In this document: in pieces, positions 1 to 9,231 of the stretch
How positions within the stretch are numbered: the stretch's first letter is position 1
How the letters are laid out: the number at the start of each line of letters is the position of its first letter
NCBI RefSeq assembly: GCF_005405085.1
Contig: NZ_BJDJ01000004.1
Location: forward strand, 62,001 to 126,000
Length of the DNA stretch: 64,000 bases
Direction: 5' to 3'
From: Lactiplantibacillus daowaiensis
GTDB lineage: Bacteria > Bacillota > Bacilli > Lactobacillales > Lactobacillaceae
Notes under the pieces: generated by a model
What the model was told of the DNA's origin: nothing
Database searches by the model: none
Seen by the model: only the letters and a program-made list of their open reading frames with translations
Position numbers and translations under genes: made by a program

Positions 1-142
1 CAAAATTTTCAAACATCGGTGTGCGGATTTCTTTAAATTGATACGTTTTAAAGACATCGCGCGCTGTTTTTTCAACATATTGCCATTTTTCACTTTCACC
101 AGGCAAAATGTCAGCCGTACCTTTTGGCCGTTGATATCTCAT
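1..142 (-). CDS. hisS: Histidyl-tRNA synthetase, N-terminal part (runs off window)
   Basis: Only about the first 47 residues are inside the window. They begin [16 protein letters not shown], the usual N-terminus of class II histidyl-tRNA synthetase, followed by an EIRTPMFE segment typical of motif 1. The enzyme charges tRNA-His with histidine in the cytoplasm. The ATG is at 140-142 and a GAAGGAGG-type ribosome binding site lies just upstream. A T-box leader precedes the gene, which fits regulation by uncharged tRNA. Identity is secure although the catalytic core is outside the window. Confidence 0.93.
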   Translation of the reverse strand, partial: MRYQRPKGTADILPGESEKWQYVEKTARDVFKTYQFKEIRTPMFENF

Positions 143-172
143 CTTTAGTTCCTCCTTCAAATTAAATCGACA

Positions 173-388
173 AAAAAAGCGCCCCTGAATCTAATTCAAG
201 GGCGCAAATTTGCGCGGTACCACCTTTATGAGCACTAACTGATAACGTCTGTGTTACACAGGCGGAACTTTTCGTTCACCTCAAAAGCGTCTCCTCATTG
301 CTCGTAATCCGGTATCTCAGCCCCACCGGTCTCTGGTTAAAACGTTGCACAATGCTCTTACTTTCTCTGCGGTCGATTTATTAACTTA
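173..388 (-). promoter_or_regulatory. T-box leader of hisS with terminator/antiterminator
   Basis: Read on the minus strand, the leader contains the conserved T-box core GGTGGTACCGCG (plus-strand positions about 215-226). A strong GC stem (181-207) with a T run follows, the intrinsic terminator. The T-box core can pair with the 5' side to form the antiterminator when an uncharged tRNA binds. Its position directly before hisS makes tRNA-His the likely ligand. I did not resolve the specifier codon in stem I. Confidence 0.88.
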
Positions 389-394
389 TGATTA

Positions 395-423
395 AAGTTA
401 CACGACTCAGTTGGAAAAGTCAA
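395..423 (-). promoter_or_regulatory. Promoter of the hisS T-box transcript
   Basis: On the minus strand a TTGACT -35 box (418-423) and a TAACTT -10 box (395-400) are separated by 17 bp. This would start transcription near 388, just before the T-box leader. Confidence 0.6.
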
Positions 424-528
424 CTGTGCACAGTAGAATTATTACCGATGTCGCTAACTTTAACCTTAACTTTTGGTATACTGGTTGAGTGACAGTTTAC
501 ATAAATCAATTCTTAGTTGGTGAAACCC

Positions 529-1377
529 ATGCAAGTACTCAAACGCTTCTGGCGTCAAATTCTAATTGCGGTCGTCTTCATTGGCTTAGTCGCTGGCTTT
601 ACGACCATTTTGGCCACGCATAATACGGCGGTCGTGAATATTGCCAATGTCAATATTCGCAAAGGCCCTGGCATGAGCTACGCGGTCACTGATTCAACGA
701 CTAAAGGCACGAAGGTACACATTATGCGCCGCAAAAATAACTGGTTATATGTTCGTTATGCCGACCATAAGTTTGGTTGGATTGCCAGCTGGCTTGTTAA
801 TGAAAAAAATAGTCAATTATCAAAAACGACTAAAATATCTGAAGCAACGATCGTGTTAGACCCCGGTCACGGTGGATCAGACTCTGGCGCCCTTTCAAGT
901 AAAAATAAAATGGAAAAAACGTATACCTTACGCGTGGCTAAAGTCGTGGCCAAACGATTACGAGCGGCTGGAGCACACGTGGTCTTAACCCGTGACAGTG
1001 ACAAATATGTTGGCCTCAGTGCCCGACCAGCTTTAGCAAACAAGTTACATGCCGATGCGTTTATCAGTTTCCATTTTGATAGTTCGCCAGAAAACAACCA
1101 AGGATCCGGGATTACCACGTATTATTATCATAAATCCACCTCACTGGCACTAGCTAAGTCACTTAGTAGTGATGTTTCGGCCCTACCGATCAAAAACAAG
1201 GGCGTTGAATTTGGCGATTTCTTAGTGATTCGCGATAATTCAGTGCCGGCAGTTTTGATGGAATTAGGCTATATTAATGATGACAGTGACTTTAAGACGA
1301 TCAGTTCAAACAAGTATCCAAATGAAGTTGCCCAGGCCGTCTATGCCGGCTTGTCCAGTTACTTCGCTAATCACTAA
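529..1377 (+). CDS. N-acetylmuramoyl-L-alanine amidase with SH3 domain, membrane-anchored
   Basis: The protein should cleave the amide bond between muramic acid and the stem peptide of peptidoglycan. It has an N-terminal membrane anchor or signal (about residues 8-30), a bacterial SH3-type wall-binding domain (about 35-92, with NVNIRKGPG and FGWIASWLV) and an Amidase_3 domain (about 107-280). The zinc site is visible: His in LDPGHGGSDSG, Glu in MEKTY and His in SFHFDSS. The catalytic Glu is in VLMELGYI. ATG 529 is preferred because a GGTGA sits five bases upstream; TTG 517 and GTG 520 are in-frame alternatives. A TATACT -10 box lies at 477-482. The gene diverges from hisS and ends in its own terminator. 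Confidence 0.9.
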   Translation: MQVLKRFWRQILIAVVFIGLVAGFTTILATHNTAVVNIANVNIRKGPGMSYAVTDSTTKGTKVHIMRRKNNWLYVRYADHKFGWIASWLVNEKNSQLSKTTKISEATIVLDPGHGGSDSGALSSKNKMEKTYTLRVAKVVAKRLRAAGAHVVLTRDSDKYVGLSARPALANKLHADAFISFHFDSSPENNQGSGITTYYYHKSTSLALAKSLSSDVSALPIKNKGVEFGDFLVIRDNSVPAVLMELGYINDDSDFKTISSNKYPNEVAQAVYAGLSSYFANH

Positions 1378-1416
1378 CACAAAACCCGCTGCCATAATTG
1401 GTAGCGGGTTTTGTGT
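1378..1416 (+). terminator. Intrinsic terminator after the amidase gene
   Basis: A nearly perfect inverted repeat (AAAACCCGCTGCCA / TGGTAGCGGGTTTT) with a four-base loop follows the amidase stop codon. Confidence 0.85.
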
Positions 1417-1447
1417 AACAACTAATTTAAAAAGAAGATGTTGGTAG

Positions 1448-2290
1448 ATGCAATTAACAACGACCTGGTTGGCACAGTTACCACTAAAATCGATCACCAC
1501 CATGCAACCAGTAACCGGTGGCGATATTAATGCCGCCTTTAAATTAACAAGTGCGGGACATGACTACTTTTTAAAGGTCCAACCGCAACAAACAGCCGCT
1601 TTTTTCGCCCACGAAGTTGACGGTCTAACTCGTCTCAGCCACAGCGTGAAAGTGCCTAAAGTCATCGCCACCGGTACGATTAACGGTGATGGTTACTTAC
1701 TGCAAGCTTGGTCATCTTTGGGCACCGGTCAACAATTCGACTTGGGACAAGCAGTGGCCCAAGTCCACCAACAAACGGCGTCACAATTCGGCTTAGCACA
1801 TAACTTCTTGCTCGGCAAAATTCCTAAATACAATCAATGGCAGACTAGTTGGTCGACCTTTTATACAACACAACGGTTAGATGTATTAGTCAAGTTGGCA
1901 ATACAACAGCAACATTGGTCACCTCAGCGCGAATCGCATTACCAACACCTCCGGCAAATAATCCTGGCTGATACCCATATGCAAACCGTCCAACCGAGTC
2001 TCTTGCATGGTGATTTATGGGCTGGCAACGTTGGTTTTGATGCGCACGGTATCCCAGTCTTACTAGATCCCGACATTTGTTACGGTGACCGTGAGTTCGA
2101 CCTGGCAATGACGACCCTTTTTGGTGGCTTTACTGCTAAATTTTATCAAGGTTATCAAAGCGTGATGCCATTTACGACTGGCTGGCAAACACGGTTGCCT
2201 TGGTATCAGCTTTACTATTTACTGGCCCACTTAAATCTATTCGGCGCAACCTATGGGCCAGCGGTCGACCATATTCTTAATCAATATTAA
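1448..2290 (+). CDS. Fructosamine kinase family / aminoglycoside-phosphotransferase-like kinase
   Basis: The 280-residue protein has the protein-kinase-like fold of the fructosamine kinase / ketosamine-3-kinase family. It shows an early VTGGDINAAFKL loop, a FLKVQ lysine segment, the catalytic loop LLHGDLWAGNVGF (about residues 183-195) and the metal-binding DPDICYGDREFDLAM (about 204-218). Members phosphorylate sugar amines formed by glycation and thereby start their removal; the true substrate here is unknown. Length is normal for the family. It stands alone between two terminators and converges with the HAD gene. No clear ribosome binding site is seen before ATG 1448, so the start is less certain than the function. 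Confidence 0.85.
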   Translation: MQLTTTWLAQLPLKSITTMQPVTGGDINAAFKLTSAGHDYFLKVQPQQTAAFFAHEVDGLTRLSHSVKVPKVIATGTINGDGYLLQAWSSLGTGQQFDLGQAVAQVHQQTASQFGLAHNFLLGKIPKYNQWQTSWSTFYTTQRLDVLVKLAIQQQHWSPQRESHYQHLRQIILADTHMQTVQPSLLHGDLWAGNVGFDAHGIPVLLDPDICYGDREFDLAMTTLFGGFTAKFYQGYQSVMPFTTGWQTRLPWYQLYYLLAHLNLFGATYGPAVDHILNQY

Positions 2291-2304
2291 TACTTGCAAC
2301 TAAC

Positions 2305-2347
2305 AAATAAGCGTCAAACCAATAATGTGGTTCGACGCTTATTTATT
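2305..2347. terminator. Bidirectional terminator between convergent genes
   Basis: The inverted repeat AAATAAGCGTC / GACGCTTATTT, with T-rich flanks on both strands, lies between the kinase gene and the minus-strand HAD gene. It overlaps the end of the latter. Confidence 0.75.
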
Positions 2348-2975
2348 AGCCAATCAATGGTAAAAGCGCATTTAAGTCCGTCACTTGAACATCGGGTTGA
2401 CTCGTTACCGTCACTAATTGGTCATAATCAAAGAGCCAACCAGCAATACCGGCATTGTGACCCGCATCAATATCAAGATTACGATCACCAATCATCACTG
2501 CTTGCTGGCGATCAATGTGATGCCCATCTAAAATAAAATTAAGTGCCGCTGGATCGGGTTTACGCGGAAAAGGCTGATCAGCAGTAACAAAATCGTCAAA
2601 GTAAGTCTTTAAATCTGCTTGGGCCAAGTAAGCCAATGCCGCCGGATCACGATGGGTCATCAAATAGTTGTGACCACCAACTGCTTTTACCTTGGCCAAT
2701 ACCTCACTCGCACCCGCGAAAGCAGCTGGTTGAACTTGTAATTTTGGTTCAGCTTGTTGATAACCGGCGCGCACATCATGCCAATCCCAGCCATAACGAT
2801 CGGCAAGCGTTCGTTCTGCCACCCCAACCGATTGTTGTCGCATGAGCTGATAAGTTTCTTCACTAGTCACCTGACCACCTAAGGCCGTCACCGCTTGTTT
2901 AAATGCTTTAACCATCGCCGGATAAGTATCCATTAACGTGCCGTCAAAATCCCAAATCAATTCTCGTTTTAACAT
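2346..2975 (-). CDS. HAD-superfamily hydrolase, phosphoglycolate-phosphatase-like
   Basis: A cytoplasmic phosphatase of HAD subfamily IA, 209 residues. Motif I is WDFDGTLMDT with the nucleophile Asp9 and acid/base Asp11. A helical cap follows. Motif II is YLMTHRDP, motif III the lysine in FPRKPDP, and motif IV is MIGDRNLDIDAG. The physiological substrate cannot be read from the sequence. A GGGAG ribosome binding site lies about ten bases before ATG 2975. It is separated from dtd by a terminator, so it is probably transcribed alone. Confidence 0.88.
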   Translation of the reverse strand: MLKRELIWDFDGTLMDTYPAMVKAFKQAVTALGGQVTSEETYQLMRQQSVGVAERTLADRYGWDWHDVRAGYQQAEPKLQVQPAAFAGASEVLAKVKAVGGHNYLMTHRDPAALAYLAQADLKTYFDDFVTADQPFPRKPDPAALNFILDGHHIDRQQAVMIGDRNLDIDAGHNAGIAGWLFDYDQLVTVTSQPDVQVTDLNALLPLIG

Positions 2976-3012
2976 TTCTGATAAACTCCCATCACTATTT
3001 AATTGGTAGACC

Positions 3013-3050
3013 CAAAAAGCTGAAACCGGCTAATCCACCAGTTTCAGCTC
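3013..3050 (-). terminator. Terminator of the rel-dtd operon
   Basis: On the minus strand GAGCTGAAAC pairs with GTTTCAGCTT, followed by T residues, immediately after the dtd stop codon. Confidence 0.8.
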
Positions 3051-3057
3051 TTAACGC

Positions 3058-3504
3058 TTATTTTTGATCGGTATCGTAACAAATCGTCACGGGACCATCA
3101 TTGACTAGTTCAACTTGCATATCAGCGCCAAAGACACCGGTCGCTACCGGTACCCCGCTAGCCGCTAATTGTGCATTAAATGTATCATACAATTGACTGG
3201 CAACTTGTGGATCACCAGCTTTCGTAAAACTAGGCCGATTGCCATGTCGTGTATCAGCGTATAACGTAAATTGTGAGATCGACAACAATTCGCCCTTGAT
3301 CTGTTGCACATTCAAGTTCAATTTGCCATCAGCATCACTAAAGACCCGCAGATTTAAAATCTTATGCACCAAATAGTCAATTTCAGCAGTGCCATCGCCG
3401 TCTTGAAAACCGACCAATAAGACAAAACCTTGTTGGATTTGGCCATAAATTTGGCCTTCGATTGTAACTTGGGCATGTTGTACCCGTTGAACAACTACTC
3501 GCAC
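3058..3504 (-). CDS. dtd: D-aminoacyl-tRNA deacylase
   Basis: Dtd hydrolyses D-amino acids mischarged onto tRNA, such as D-Tyr-tRNA, and also Gly-tRNA-Ala. The 148-residue length is typical. Both family signatures are present: [17 protein letters not shown] (about residues 78-94) and [14 protein letters not shown] at the C-terminus with the Gly-Pro cis motif. It begins 12 bases after rel and must be cotranscribed with it, the usual arrangement in lactobacilli. Proofreading of D-amino acids is relevant here because the window also encodes a D-Ala ligase system (dlt) and a branched-chain amino-acid epimerase. Confidence 0.96.
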   Translation of the reverse strand: MRVVVQRVQHAQVTIEGQIYGQIQQGFVLLVGFQDGDGTAEIDYLVHKILNLRVFSDADGKLNLNVQQIKGELLSISQFTLYADTRHGNRPSFTKAGDPQVASQLYDTFNAQLAASGVPVATGVFGADMQVELVNDGPVTICYDTDQK

Positions 3505-3516
3505 TAGGTCAGCCTC

Positions 3517-5781
3517 CTAAAACATCTTTCGTTCAACTACATAGACATCTTGGACGTTCTTCAAGCTATCAATAATTCGTTGTAAGTGTTCCAAGTTACG
3601 TACTCCTAACGAAACGCTAATAATCACCATCTTGTTATGGTCAACTTTCCCATTAACATTCGTTAAAAACTTCGTATTGTTATTGATTACTTTCAAAACA
3701 TCATTCAACATGCCATTACGATTGTAGCCTTGAATTTCTAAGTCAGAATTATAATTGGTTCGATCACCATCTGGATCTTCCCATTGCACATCGATCAATC
3801 GTTCACCTTGAGCTTCTGCACTTTTCACATTTGGACAATTGATCCGATGAACTGAGACCCCACGACCTTTGGTAATATAACCAACGATATCATCACCCGG
3901 AATTGGTGAACAGCAATGACTCAAGCGTACCAATAAGTTATCGACACCCTGAATAATAACCCCACCAGAAGATGACACTTTTTTCCGTTTTTCGTCATTC
4001 TTTTCTTGGGCTTCAGCTTGCTCTTTTTTCTTCTTTTTAGAAACTTGTTCACTATGTTCGGCTAAAATCTCACGCTCACGTTCACGTTGCCGATCAGCTT
4101 CACGTTGTTTGCGCACATCACTCGTCAACCGATTAGCAATGCCGACTGGTTGCACATCGCCAAACCCTAGTGCGGCATATAAATCATCTTCGCCACCATA
4201 ATGCATCTTCTTAGCAACGGCTTCGACCTTTTCTTTAGTCATCACCGTTTTAGGATTGAATTCAAAATCACGCAATTGTCGCTCTAACATGTCGCGACCC
4301 GTAATAATATTTTCTTCCCGGTCAGCATTACGGAAGAATTGCTTGATTTTATTACGTGCTCGCCGTGTGTAGACCAGCTTTTGCCAGTCGCGGCTAGGCC
4401 CCGTCGAACTCGTTGACGTCAAGATATCAACAATATCCCCATTTTTGATTTGATAATCAAGTGGGACGATCTTACCATTAACTTTAGCCCCGGTCGTATG
4501 ATTACCGACTTCTGTATGAATCGAGTAAGCCATATCTAATGGCCCCGCACCTTTAGGCAATTCCATGACATCGCCTTTAGGGGTAAACGCATAGACTCGG
4601 TCACTAAAAAGATCACCTTTGACGCCTTCCATAAAGTCAGCAGCATCTTTACTTTCATCTTGCAGTTCAATAATTTCTTTGACTAAGTTCAGCTTATCGC
4701 CAGATTTAGTCGTTTGAACTTGGTCGCGGACACCTTCCTTATAGGCCCAGTGCGCCGCAACCCCATATTCAGCGACCCGATGCATTTCAAAAGTACGAAT
4801 CTGAATTTCTAGTGGCTTGCCTTCTGGACCAACAACTGTCGTATGCAAGGATTGATACATATTAGCCTTAGGCATCGCAATATAATCTTTAAACCGACCT
4901 GGCATTGGTTTCCATTGGGTATGGATGGCTCCTAAAACGGCATAACAATCTTTAATCGAGTCGACGACCACTCGAATCGCCAGCAAATCATAAAGTTGAC
5001 TAAATTGTTTATGCTTATCACGCATTTTTTTATAAATCGAATAGATATGCTTTGGTCGCCCGTAGATTTCAGCATCCGGTAAATTTAAATCTAGCAGCGC
5101 TTGTTGAATATCTTGGATCGCAATTTCAATATATTTTTCACGGTCTTCACGCCGCGAATTCATTAAATGAACAATCCGATAATATTGCTGCGGATTCAAA
5201 TATCGTAGCGATATATCTTCTAATTCCCATTTAATCGTGCTAATCCCTAAACGATCCGCAATTGGCGCATAAATCTCCAATGTTTCATTGGCAATACGAC
5301 GTTGCTTATCTGGCCGTAAATGTTGTAAGGTCCGCATGTTATGTAAGCGGTCCGCTAGTTTAACAATCATCACGCGAATATCCTTAGACATCGCTAATAA
5401 AAGCTTCCGGTGATTTTCAGCTAGTTGTTCCTTATTGGATTTATAGCGAATCTTACCTAATTTGGTCACGCCATCGACGATTACCGCCACATCATGACCA
5501 AATAATTCTTCAACGTCGCCTAAAGTAACGCCAGTGTCTTCAACGACATCATGTAAGAAACCAGAAGCGACGGTTTCGGGATCCATCTTCAATTCAGCTA
5601 AAATACCAGCAACTTGAATTGGATGCATAATATAAGGTTCACCGGACTGCCGATATTGATCACGATGGACATACGTTGCAAAATCACACGCCCGCTTCAC
5701 AAGCGCCACGTGATCAGCATTCATATAGTTTTGGACCATTTCGAGGACGTCTTGTGCCGTCCAAGTAGGTTGTTTGGGCAT
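3517..5781 (-). CDS. rel: Bifunctional (p)ppGpp synthetase/hydrolase RelA/SpoT homologue (Rel)
   Basis: The long Rel/RSH enzyme makes and degrades (p)ppGpp, the stringent-response alarmone. The order is: HD hydrolase domain (His53 in MHPIQVAG, His77-Asp78 in FLHDVVEDTG, and LADRLHNMRTL), synthetase domain (GRPKHIYSIYKKM, MYQSLHTTVVGP, EIQIRT), TGS domain (DRVYAFTPKGDVMELP), zinc-finger-like segment with LSHCCSPIPGDDIVGYIT and a C-terminal ACT domain. The 754 residues match full-length Firmicute Rel. The hydrolase HD pair is intact, so both activities are expected. It is followed after 12 bases by dtd; the upstream membrane-protein gene has its own terminator. Confidence 0.97.
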   Translation of the reverse strand: MPKQPTWTAQDVLEMVQNYMNADHVALVKRACDFATYVHRDQYRQSGEPYIMHPIQVAGILAELKMDPETVASGFLHDVVEDTGVTLGDVEELFGHDVAVIVDGVTKLGKIRYKSNKEQLAENHRKLLLAMSKDIRVMIVKLADRLHNMRTLQHLRPDKQRRIANETLEIYAPIADRLGISTIKWELEDISLRYLNPQQYYRIVHLMNSRREDREKYIEIAIQDIQQALLDLNLPDAEIYGRPKHIYSIYKKMRDKHKQFSQLYDLLAIRVVVDSIKDCYAVLGAIHTQWKPMPGRFKDYIAMPKANMYQSLHTTVVGPEGKPLEIQIRTFEMHRVAEYGVAAHWAYKEGVRDQVQTTKSGDKLNLVKEIIELQDESKDAADFMEGVKGDLFSDRVYAFTPKGDVMELPKGAGPLDMAYSIHTEVGNHTTGAKVNGKIVPLDYQIKNGDIVDILTSTSSTGPSRDWQKLVYTRRARNKIKQFFRNADREENIITGRDMLERQLRDFEFNPKTVMTKEKVEAVAKKMHYGGEDDLYAALGFGDVQPVGIANRLTSDVRKQREADRQREREREILAEHSEQVSKKKKKEQAEAQEKNDEKRKKVSSSGGVIIQGVDNLLVRLSHCCSPIPGDDIVGYITKGRGVSVHRINCPNVKSAEAQGERLIDVQWEDPDGDRTNYNSDLEIQGYNRNGMLNDVLKVINNNTKFLTNVNGKVDHNKMVIISVSLGVRNLEHLQRIIDSLKNVQDVYVVERKMF

Positions 5782-5819
5782 ACTTTAATCACCACGTTTT
5801 CCAAGATTTCGGTTCTGCT

Positions 5820-5858
5820 AAAAAGACACGTCCGTTTTACCCAAACTAACGTGTCTTA
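5820..5858 (-). terminator. Terminator of the 5863-6204 gene
   Basis: On the minus strand AAGACACGT / ACGTGTCTT forms a stem followed by a T run, between the small membrane-protein gene and rel. Confidence 0.75.
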
Positions 5859-5862
5859 TCGA

Positions 5863-6204
5863 CTAATTTTCACCCGCCGCTACTGGTTGCGTTGCCATCC
5901 CATATGCTAAATATGAAATGCCTAAATCAACGATTGCCAAATAGTAGACGTAGGTTGGGAAAAACAAATAGAGTCCTAACAAACAAAACAATGGCATTAG
6001 CCATACTAACCAGCCACTCCGCGCGGTCCGGCGGATTTGCCAGCCAAGAATTGCCGCCACAATAAAATCAACGACAAATAATAACCAGACGATTTGATGA
6101 AAGCGACTGATACTGAGCAACTTTAATAGCCAAGGTAGCCCAACGCCCACAATAATGGCAATTAACCAATACTGGCCACTGAACTTACGAAACTTTTCCG
6201 TCAC
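5863..6204 (-). CDS. Small integral membrane protein, unknown function
   Basis: A 113-residue protein with four likely membrane helices (about residues 12-31, 38-56, 65-84 and 86-104) and short polar ends. No recognised family motif. Start is GTG at 6202-6204 with a GAGGG ribosome binding site six bases away. It lies between rsmE and rel on the same strand, with a terminator behind it and about 70 bases after rsmE, so it is probably an independent gene. Its function cannot be inferred. Confidence 0.72.
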   Translation of the reverse strand: MTEKFRKFSGQYWLIAIIVGVGLPWLLKLLSISRFHQIVWLLFVVDFIVAAILGWQIRRTARSGWLVWLMPLFCLLGLYLFFPTYVYYLAIVDLGISYLAYGMATQPVAAGEN

Positions 6205-6274
6205 ATTAATCCCTCACTTATGTCTAAATGCCAAATGACTATGATTCTTTAATTGTACACCACCGACTATAAAA

Positions 6275-7027
6275 TTACACTAATTCGCGCCAAAAAGAAA
6301 CGGCGCTTAACAAGTAGAGTGGCGCGGTTTCGGCCCGCATTATCCGTGGCCCCAAACCGGCTGGTTTAACCCCTGCAGCTGTTAACGTGTCAATCTCAGC
6401 CGGCGTTAACCCACCTTCTGGCCCAAAGATGGCTAACAATTGATCCCCGACTGGTAATTGCCGTAACGTTTGTACCAACTGACTGCTCTCACCTTGCTTA
6501 GCCGATTCCTCCCAAGCAACGACTCCTGCCGTATGTGGCACTTCAGCGACTAAGGTAGCTAAATCAGGTTGGTACGTCACCGTCGGAATCATTGTCCGAT
6601 GGGATTGTTCGGCGGCTGATTGGGCGATCTTAGTTAGCCGAGCTAATTTTCGATCACGTTTATTCGGTGCCCATTTTGCGACGGCATATTGGCAATCAAA
6701 AAAGACAAATCCCGCTGCGCCTAATTCAGTCCCACGTTGGACGATTTGTTCGGTCTTATCGCCTTTAGAAACCCCGCAGGCAATGATTACTGGCGTTGGC
6801 AGTTCAACTTTAGGCGTCGTGACACTGACAACTTCAACAGTTGCCGTCTTATCAGTTGTTGTTTTCAGCGTGCCGATCACAACTTGTTGTGCTGTTGTGA
6901 CAAATTCAGCTTGATCACCAGGTTGGGCGCGCATCACCGTCAACCAATGGTGTACGGCGGTGCCCGTTAATTCAAACGTTTGACCCGGCTGATTCGTAAT
7001 CGGTGTCTCTAAGAAGTAACGTTGCAT
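6275..7027 (-). CDS. rsmE: 16S rRNA (uracil1498-N3)-methyltransferase
   Basis: RsmE methylates U1498 in helix 44 of 16S rRNA using S-adenosylmethionine. The 250-residue protein has the N-terminal PUA-like domain beginning MQRYFLET and a C-terminal SPOUT knot domain. The knot signatures are visible: ELGAAGFVFFD, KIAQSAAEQSHR, IFGPEGGLTPAE and LGPRIMRAETAPLY. It follows prmA after 11 bases with an AAGGAGG ribosome binding site, forming an operon with the DNA glycosylase and prmA. The prmA-rsmE pairing is widespread in Firmicutes. Confidence 0.96.
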   Translation of the reverse strand: MQRYFLETPITNQPGQTFELTGTAVHHWLTVMRAQPGDQAEFVTTAQQVVIGTLKTTTDKTATVEVVSVTTPKVELPTPVIIACGVSKGDKTEQIVQRGTELGAAGFVFFDCQYAVAKWAPNKRDRKLARLTKIAQSAAEQSHRTMIPTVTYQPDLATLVAEVPHTAGVVAWEESAKQGESSQLVQTLRQLPVGDQLLAIFGPEGGLTPAEIDTLTAAGVKPAGLGPRIMRAETAPLYLLSAVSFWRELV

Positions 7028-7038
7028 CGTTAGCCTCC

Positions 7039-7989
7039 TTAATCTTCATCGGTTGGCAAGTAAGCCACGATACTGTGCCAATCACCCATTTGGGTATGTT
7101 GCGTAATTTGAAAACCAGCTGCTGTTAACGTCGTCATGATCAGGTCAAATTTTTCATCGATAATGCCAGATGTGATGAAATAACCACCGCGCTTCAAATT
7201 AGCTTTTGCTTGTGGGACCAATGGGACGATAATTTCAGCTAAAATGTTGGCCACAATGATATCAGCTTGCGTATGGATGCCCTTGAGCAAGTCATTAGCA
7301 GCAACTTTAACATCTGCGGCAACTGGATTTAAGTCTAAATTAGCTTGGGCAGCTTGCACGGCCACGTCATCTAAGTCATAGGCTTCTACTTGACCAACAC
7401 CCATTGCTTTTGCGGCGATACTCAAAACACCAGAACCCGTCCCGACATCAATCAAATGCTCGCCACCATTGATGACCGTTTCCAAGTTTTGTAATGACAA
7501 TTTAGTGGTTGGATGGGTCCCGGTCCCAAACGCCATCCCAGGATCTAATCGTAAAACTGATTCATTGGCTTGTGCTGGTTGATAATCTTCCCAACTCGGC
7601 ACGATCGTCAAATACCGGGTCACCCGAACTGGATGATAATACTTCTTCCAAGCAGTCGCCCAAGCTTCATCAGACAAATCAGCCATCGTAACTTCATTTG
7701 GTTCCGGATTCAAGCCATAGTCGGCTAATTTAGCGACTCGCTGTTTAATTGTTGGTAAGATTTCAGGAACAAATACCGTTTCAGGATAATAAGCTGAAAT
7801 CAATGCCCCACTGGTCACATGTGGAATCGTGTCTAAATCAATAATTTCGCCATAGCGATCAGGTTCTAAATGTTGATAGTCTAAAGCATCGTCAATTTTA
7901 ACGCCGCTAGCACCGGCTTCCATTAAGATGTTTGAGACGGCTTCAACAGCTTCATTTGATGTACTAACAGTTACTTCGGTCCATTTCAT
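7039..7989 (-). CDS. prmA: Ribosomal protein L11 methyltransferase
   Basis: PrmA trimethylates lysines and the N-terminus of ribosomal protein L11 with SAM. The 316-residue protein has an N-terminal L11-recognition domain (starting [17 protein letters not shown]) and a Rossmann methyltransferase domain. Motif I is [13 protein letters not shown], preceded by [12 protein letters not shown], and the catalytic-loop motif is NILAEII. It overlaps the upstream glycosylase by four bases (ATGA), which implies translational coupling. rsmE follows. Confidence 0.96.
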   Translation of the reverse strand: MKWTEVTVSTSNEAVEAVSNILMEAGASGVKIDDALDYQHLEPDRYGEIIDLDTIPHVTSGALISAYYPETVFVPEILPTIKQRVAKLADYGLNPEPNEVTMADLSDEAWATAWKKYYHPVRVTRYLTIVPSWEDYQPAQANESVLRLDPGMAFGTGTHPTTKLSLQNLETVINGGEHLIDVGTGSGVLSIAAKAMGVGQVEAYDLDDVAVQAAQANLDLNPVAADVKVAANDLLKGIHTQADIIVANILAEIIVPLVPQAKANLKRGGYFITSGIIDEKFDLIMTTLTAAGFQITQHTQMGDWHSIVAYLPTDED

Positions 7990-8645
7990 AAGTTATCATT
8001 ACCTCCAGAGATAGTTGATGGTTGCCAACCATGATTTTGTTGATCTTGATCACGTTTTTTGGATTGCGATACAAACGGGTTACCCGCAACATAGTAGCGT
8101 AACGGTACTGTCGTCCAATCGCCTTTGTTTAAAATACCAACCCGCGGTCCGGCCACGATATGTCGCGGTTGACGAACTGGCGTCAACGCTAAGTTTAACG
8201 TTGCTACAGTTAGCGGGGTATTATTGAGCGTTTTGTCCAAACCAAGTGCCTGCATGAGTTTTCCCGGACCAGTCGTGAGATTTTGCAGTGGCACTGACCG
8301 ATTTTGTTGCATTTGTGCTAAGCCACGGTCAGGTTCAATCCCCCGAATCAAGACACATTCGGGCACGCCAGCAGCTTGGGTCACAATATTTAACAAAAAC
8401 TGCGTCCGCATCTGATAAATATAAATCGTCCCGGCTGGTTGCCATAGCGCGCTATTACGGGTCGTTTGATGATTTTTAAATGCATGGGCCCCCGCATCTT
8501 GAGCACCTAAATAAGCTTCCGTTTCTGTAATCCAGGCAGTCAGCTGACCCGTCGCCGTTGTCAATTGTAGTTGTTTACCCAAAAGGGCTGCGGCAATCTC
8601 AGGTGTGGGCCGTTGGGTTAAGAATGCCGTTAACGCTGCATCCAT
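7986..8645 (-). CDS. 3-methyladenine DNA glycosylase (AAG/MPG family)
   Basis: The enzyme should excise alkylated purines such as 3-methyladenine in base excision repair. Family hallmarks: ITETEAYLG with the catalytic Glu (about residue 41), [22 protein letters not shown] and GPRVGI. The segment that normally reads YGMH or YGMY, which carries the DNA-intercalating residue, here reads YQMRTQF and appears one residue shorter. The core is otherwise complete and of normal length (219). It starts with ATG behind AAGGAGG and overlaps prmA by four bases as the first gene of this operon. Confidence 0.9.
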   Translation of the reverse strand: MDAALTAFLTQRPTPEIAAALLGKQLQLTTATGQLTAWITETEAYLGAQDAGAHAFKNHQTTRNSALWQPAGTIYIYQMRTQFLLNIVTQAAGVPECVLIRGIEPDRGLAQMQQNRSVPLQNLTTGPGKLMQALGLDKTLNNTPLTVATLNLALTPVRQPRHIVAGPRVGILNKGDWTTVPLRYYVAGNPFVSQSKKRDQDQQNHGWQPSTISGGNDNL

Positions 8646-8673
8646 TCGTCAACCTCCTTCCCAATAAACCTTA

Positions 8674-8705
8674 ATAAAAAGGGCGACTATTCAGCCGCCT
8701 TTTTT
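8674..8705 (-). terminator. Terminator overlapping the end of the 8687-8971 gene
   Basis: On the minus strand AAAAAGGCGGCTG / TAGTCGCCCTTTTT forms a stem with a T tail. The stop codon of the small basic protein gene lies in its loop. Confidence 0.7.
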
Positions 8706-8971
8706 GACAAGTGCTTATTTAAATACTTAACCAGATCCGCTTCGTGCTTAAAAATTCGAGGATGCTTCTGCTTATGCAGTCGCAAGGCGATCTCATTAAT
8801 CTTGACGCGACCAGTCCAAGTATGACTATACTTTACGACCACGCGATTATTCCGATGGTCCTTGCCGAATTTCAACACGTAAACGCTATCGGGAACCATC
8901 AGCGGTCTGATATATGTTTTGTCGTATTCATAATGTATCGATCGCAAAAACTGTTTCGTGCGTTTTAACAT
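8687..8971 (-). CDS. Small basic protein, unknown function
   Basis: A 94-residue, strongly basic cytoplasmic protein without a signal peptide or membrane segment. It starts with ATG behind a very good GAAGGAGAG ribosome binding site and ends in its own terminator, so it is likely a real monocistronic gene. It is rich in Lys, Arg, His and Tyr (for example RSIHYEYDKTY and RLHKQKHPRIFKHE), which would suit nucleic-acid binding, but no known fold was recognised. Confidence 0.7.
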   Translation of the reverse strand: MLKRTKQFLRSIHYEYDKTYIRPLMVPDSVYVLKFGKDHRNNRVVVKYSHTWTGRVKINEIALRLHKQKHPRIFKHEADLVKYLNKHLSKKAAE

Positions 8972-9231
8972 GTCGTTAATCTCTCCTTCACAACGTGAAA
9001 TTGATTTTTTATTTTAGAACTATCATTAAAGTTCTGATCAGTCACATATCTGACCAATATTATAACAGATTTTAAACAGTTATTGTATCAATTCACTACT
9101 GGTTAGGCAAGAAACTCGGTTTAATTGTTGAATATTTGCTTAAATGCTCGGTTAATCCCCGTTAACCTAGTCAAGATATGGTAAACTATTTCCAGTTAGG
9201 GTTTATTGTTTTATTTTATAGGGGGATTATC

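Noticed and set aside
9178-9231. N-terminal extension of the 9232-9522 gene
   Set aside because: The AGGGGG site points to ATG 9232; the extension has no site of its own and looks like untranslated leader.
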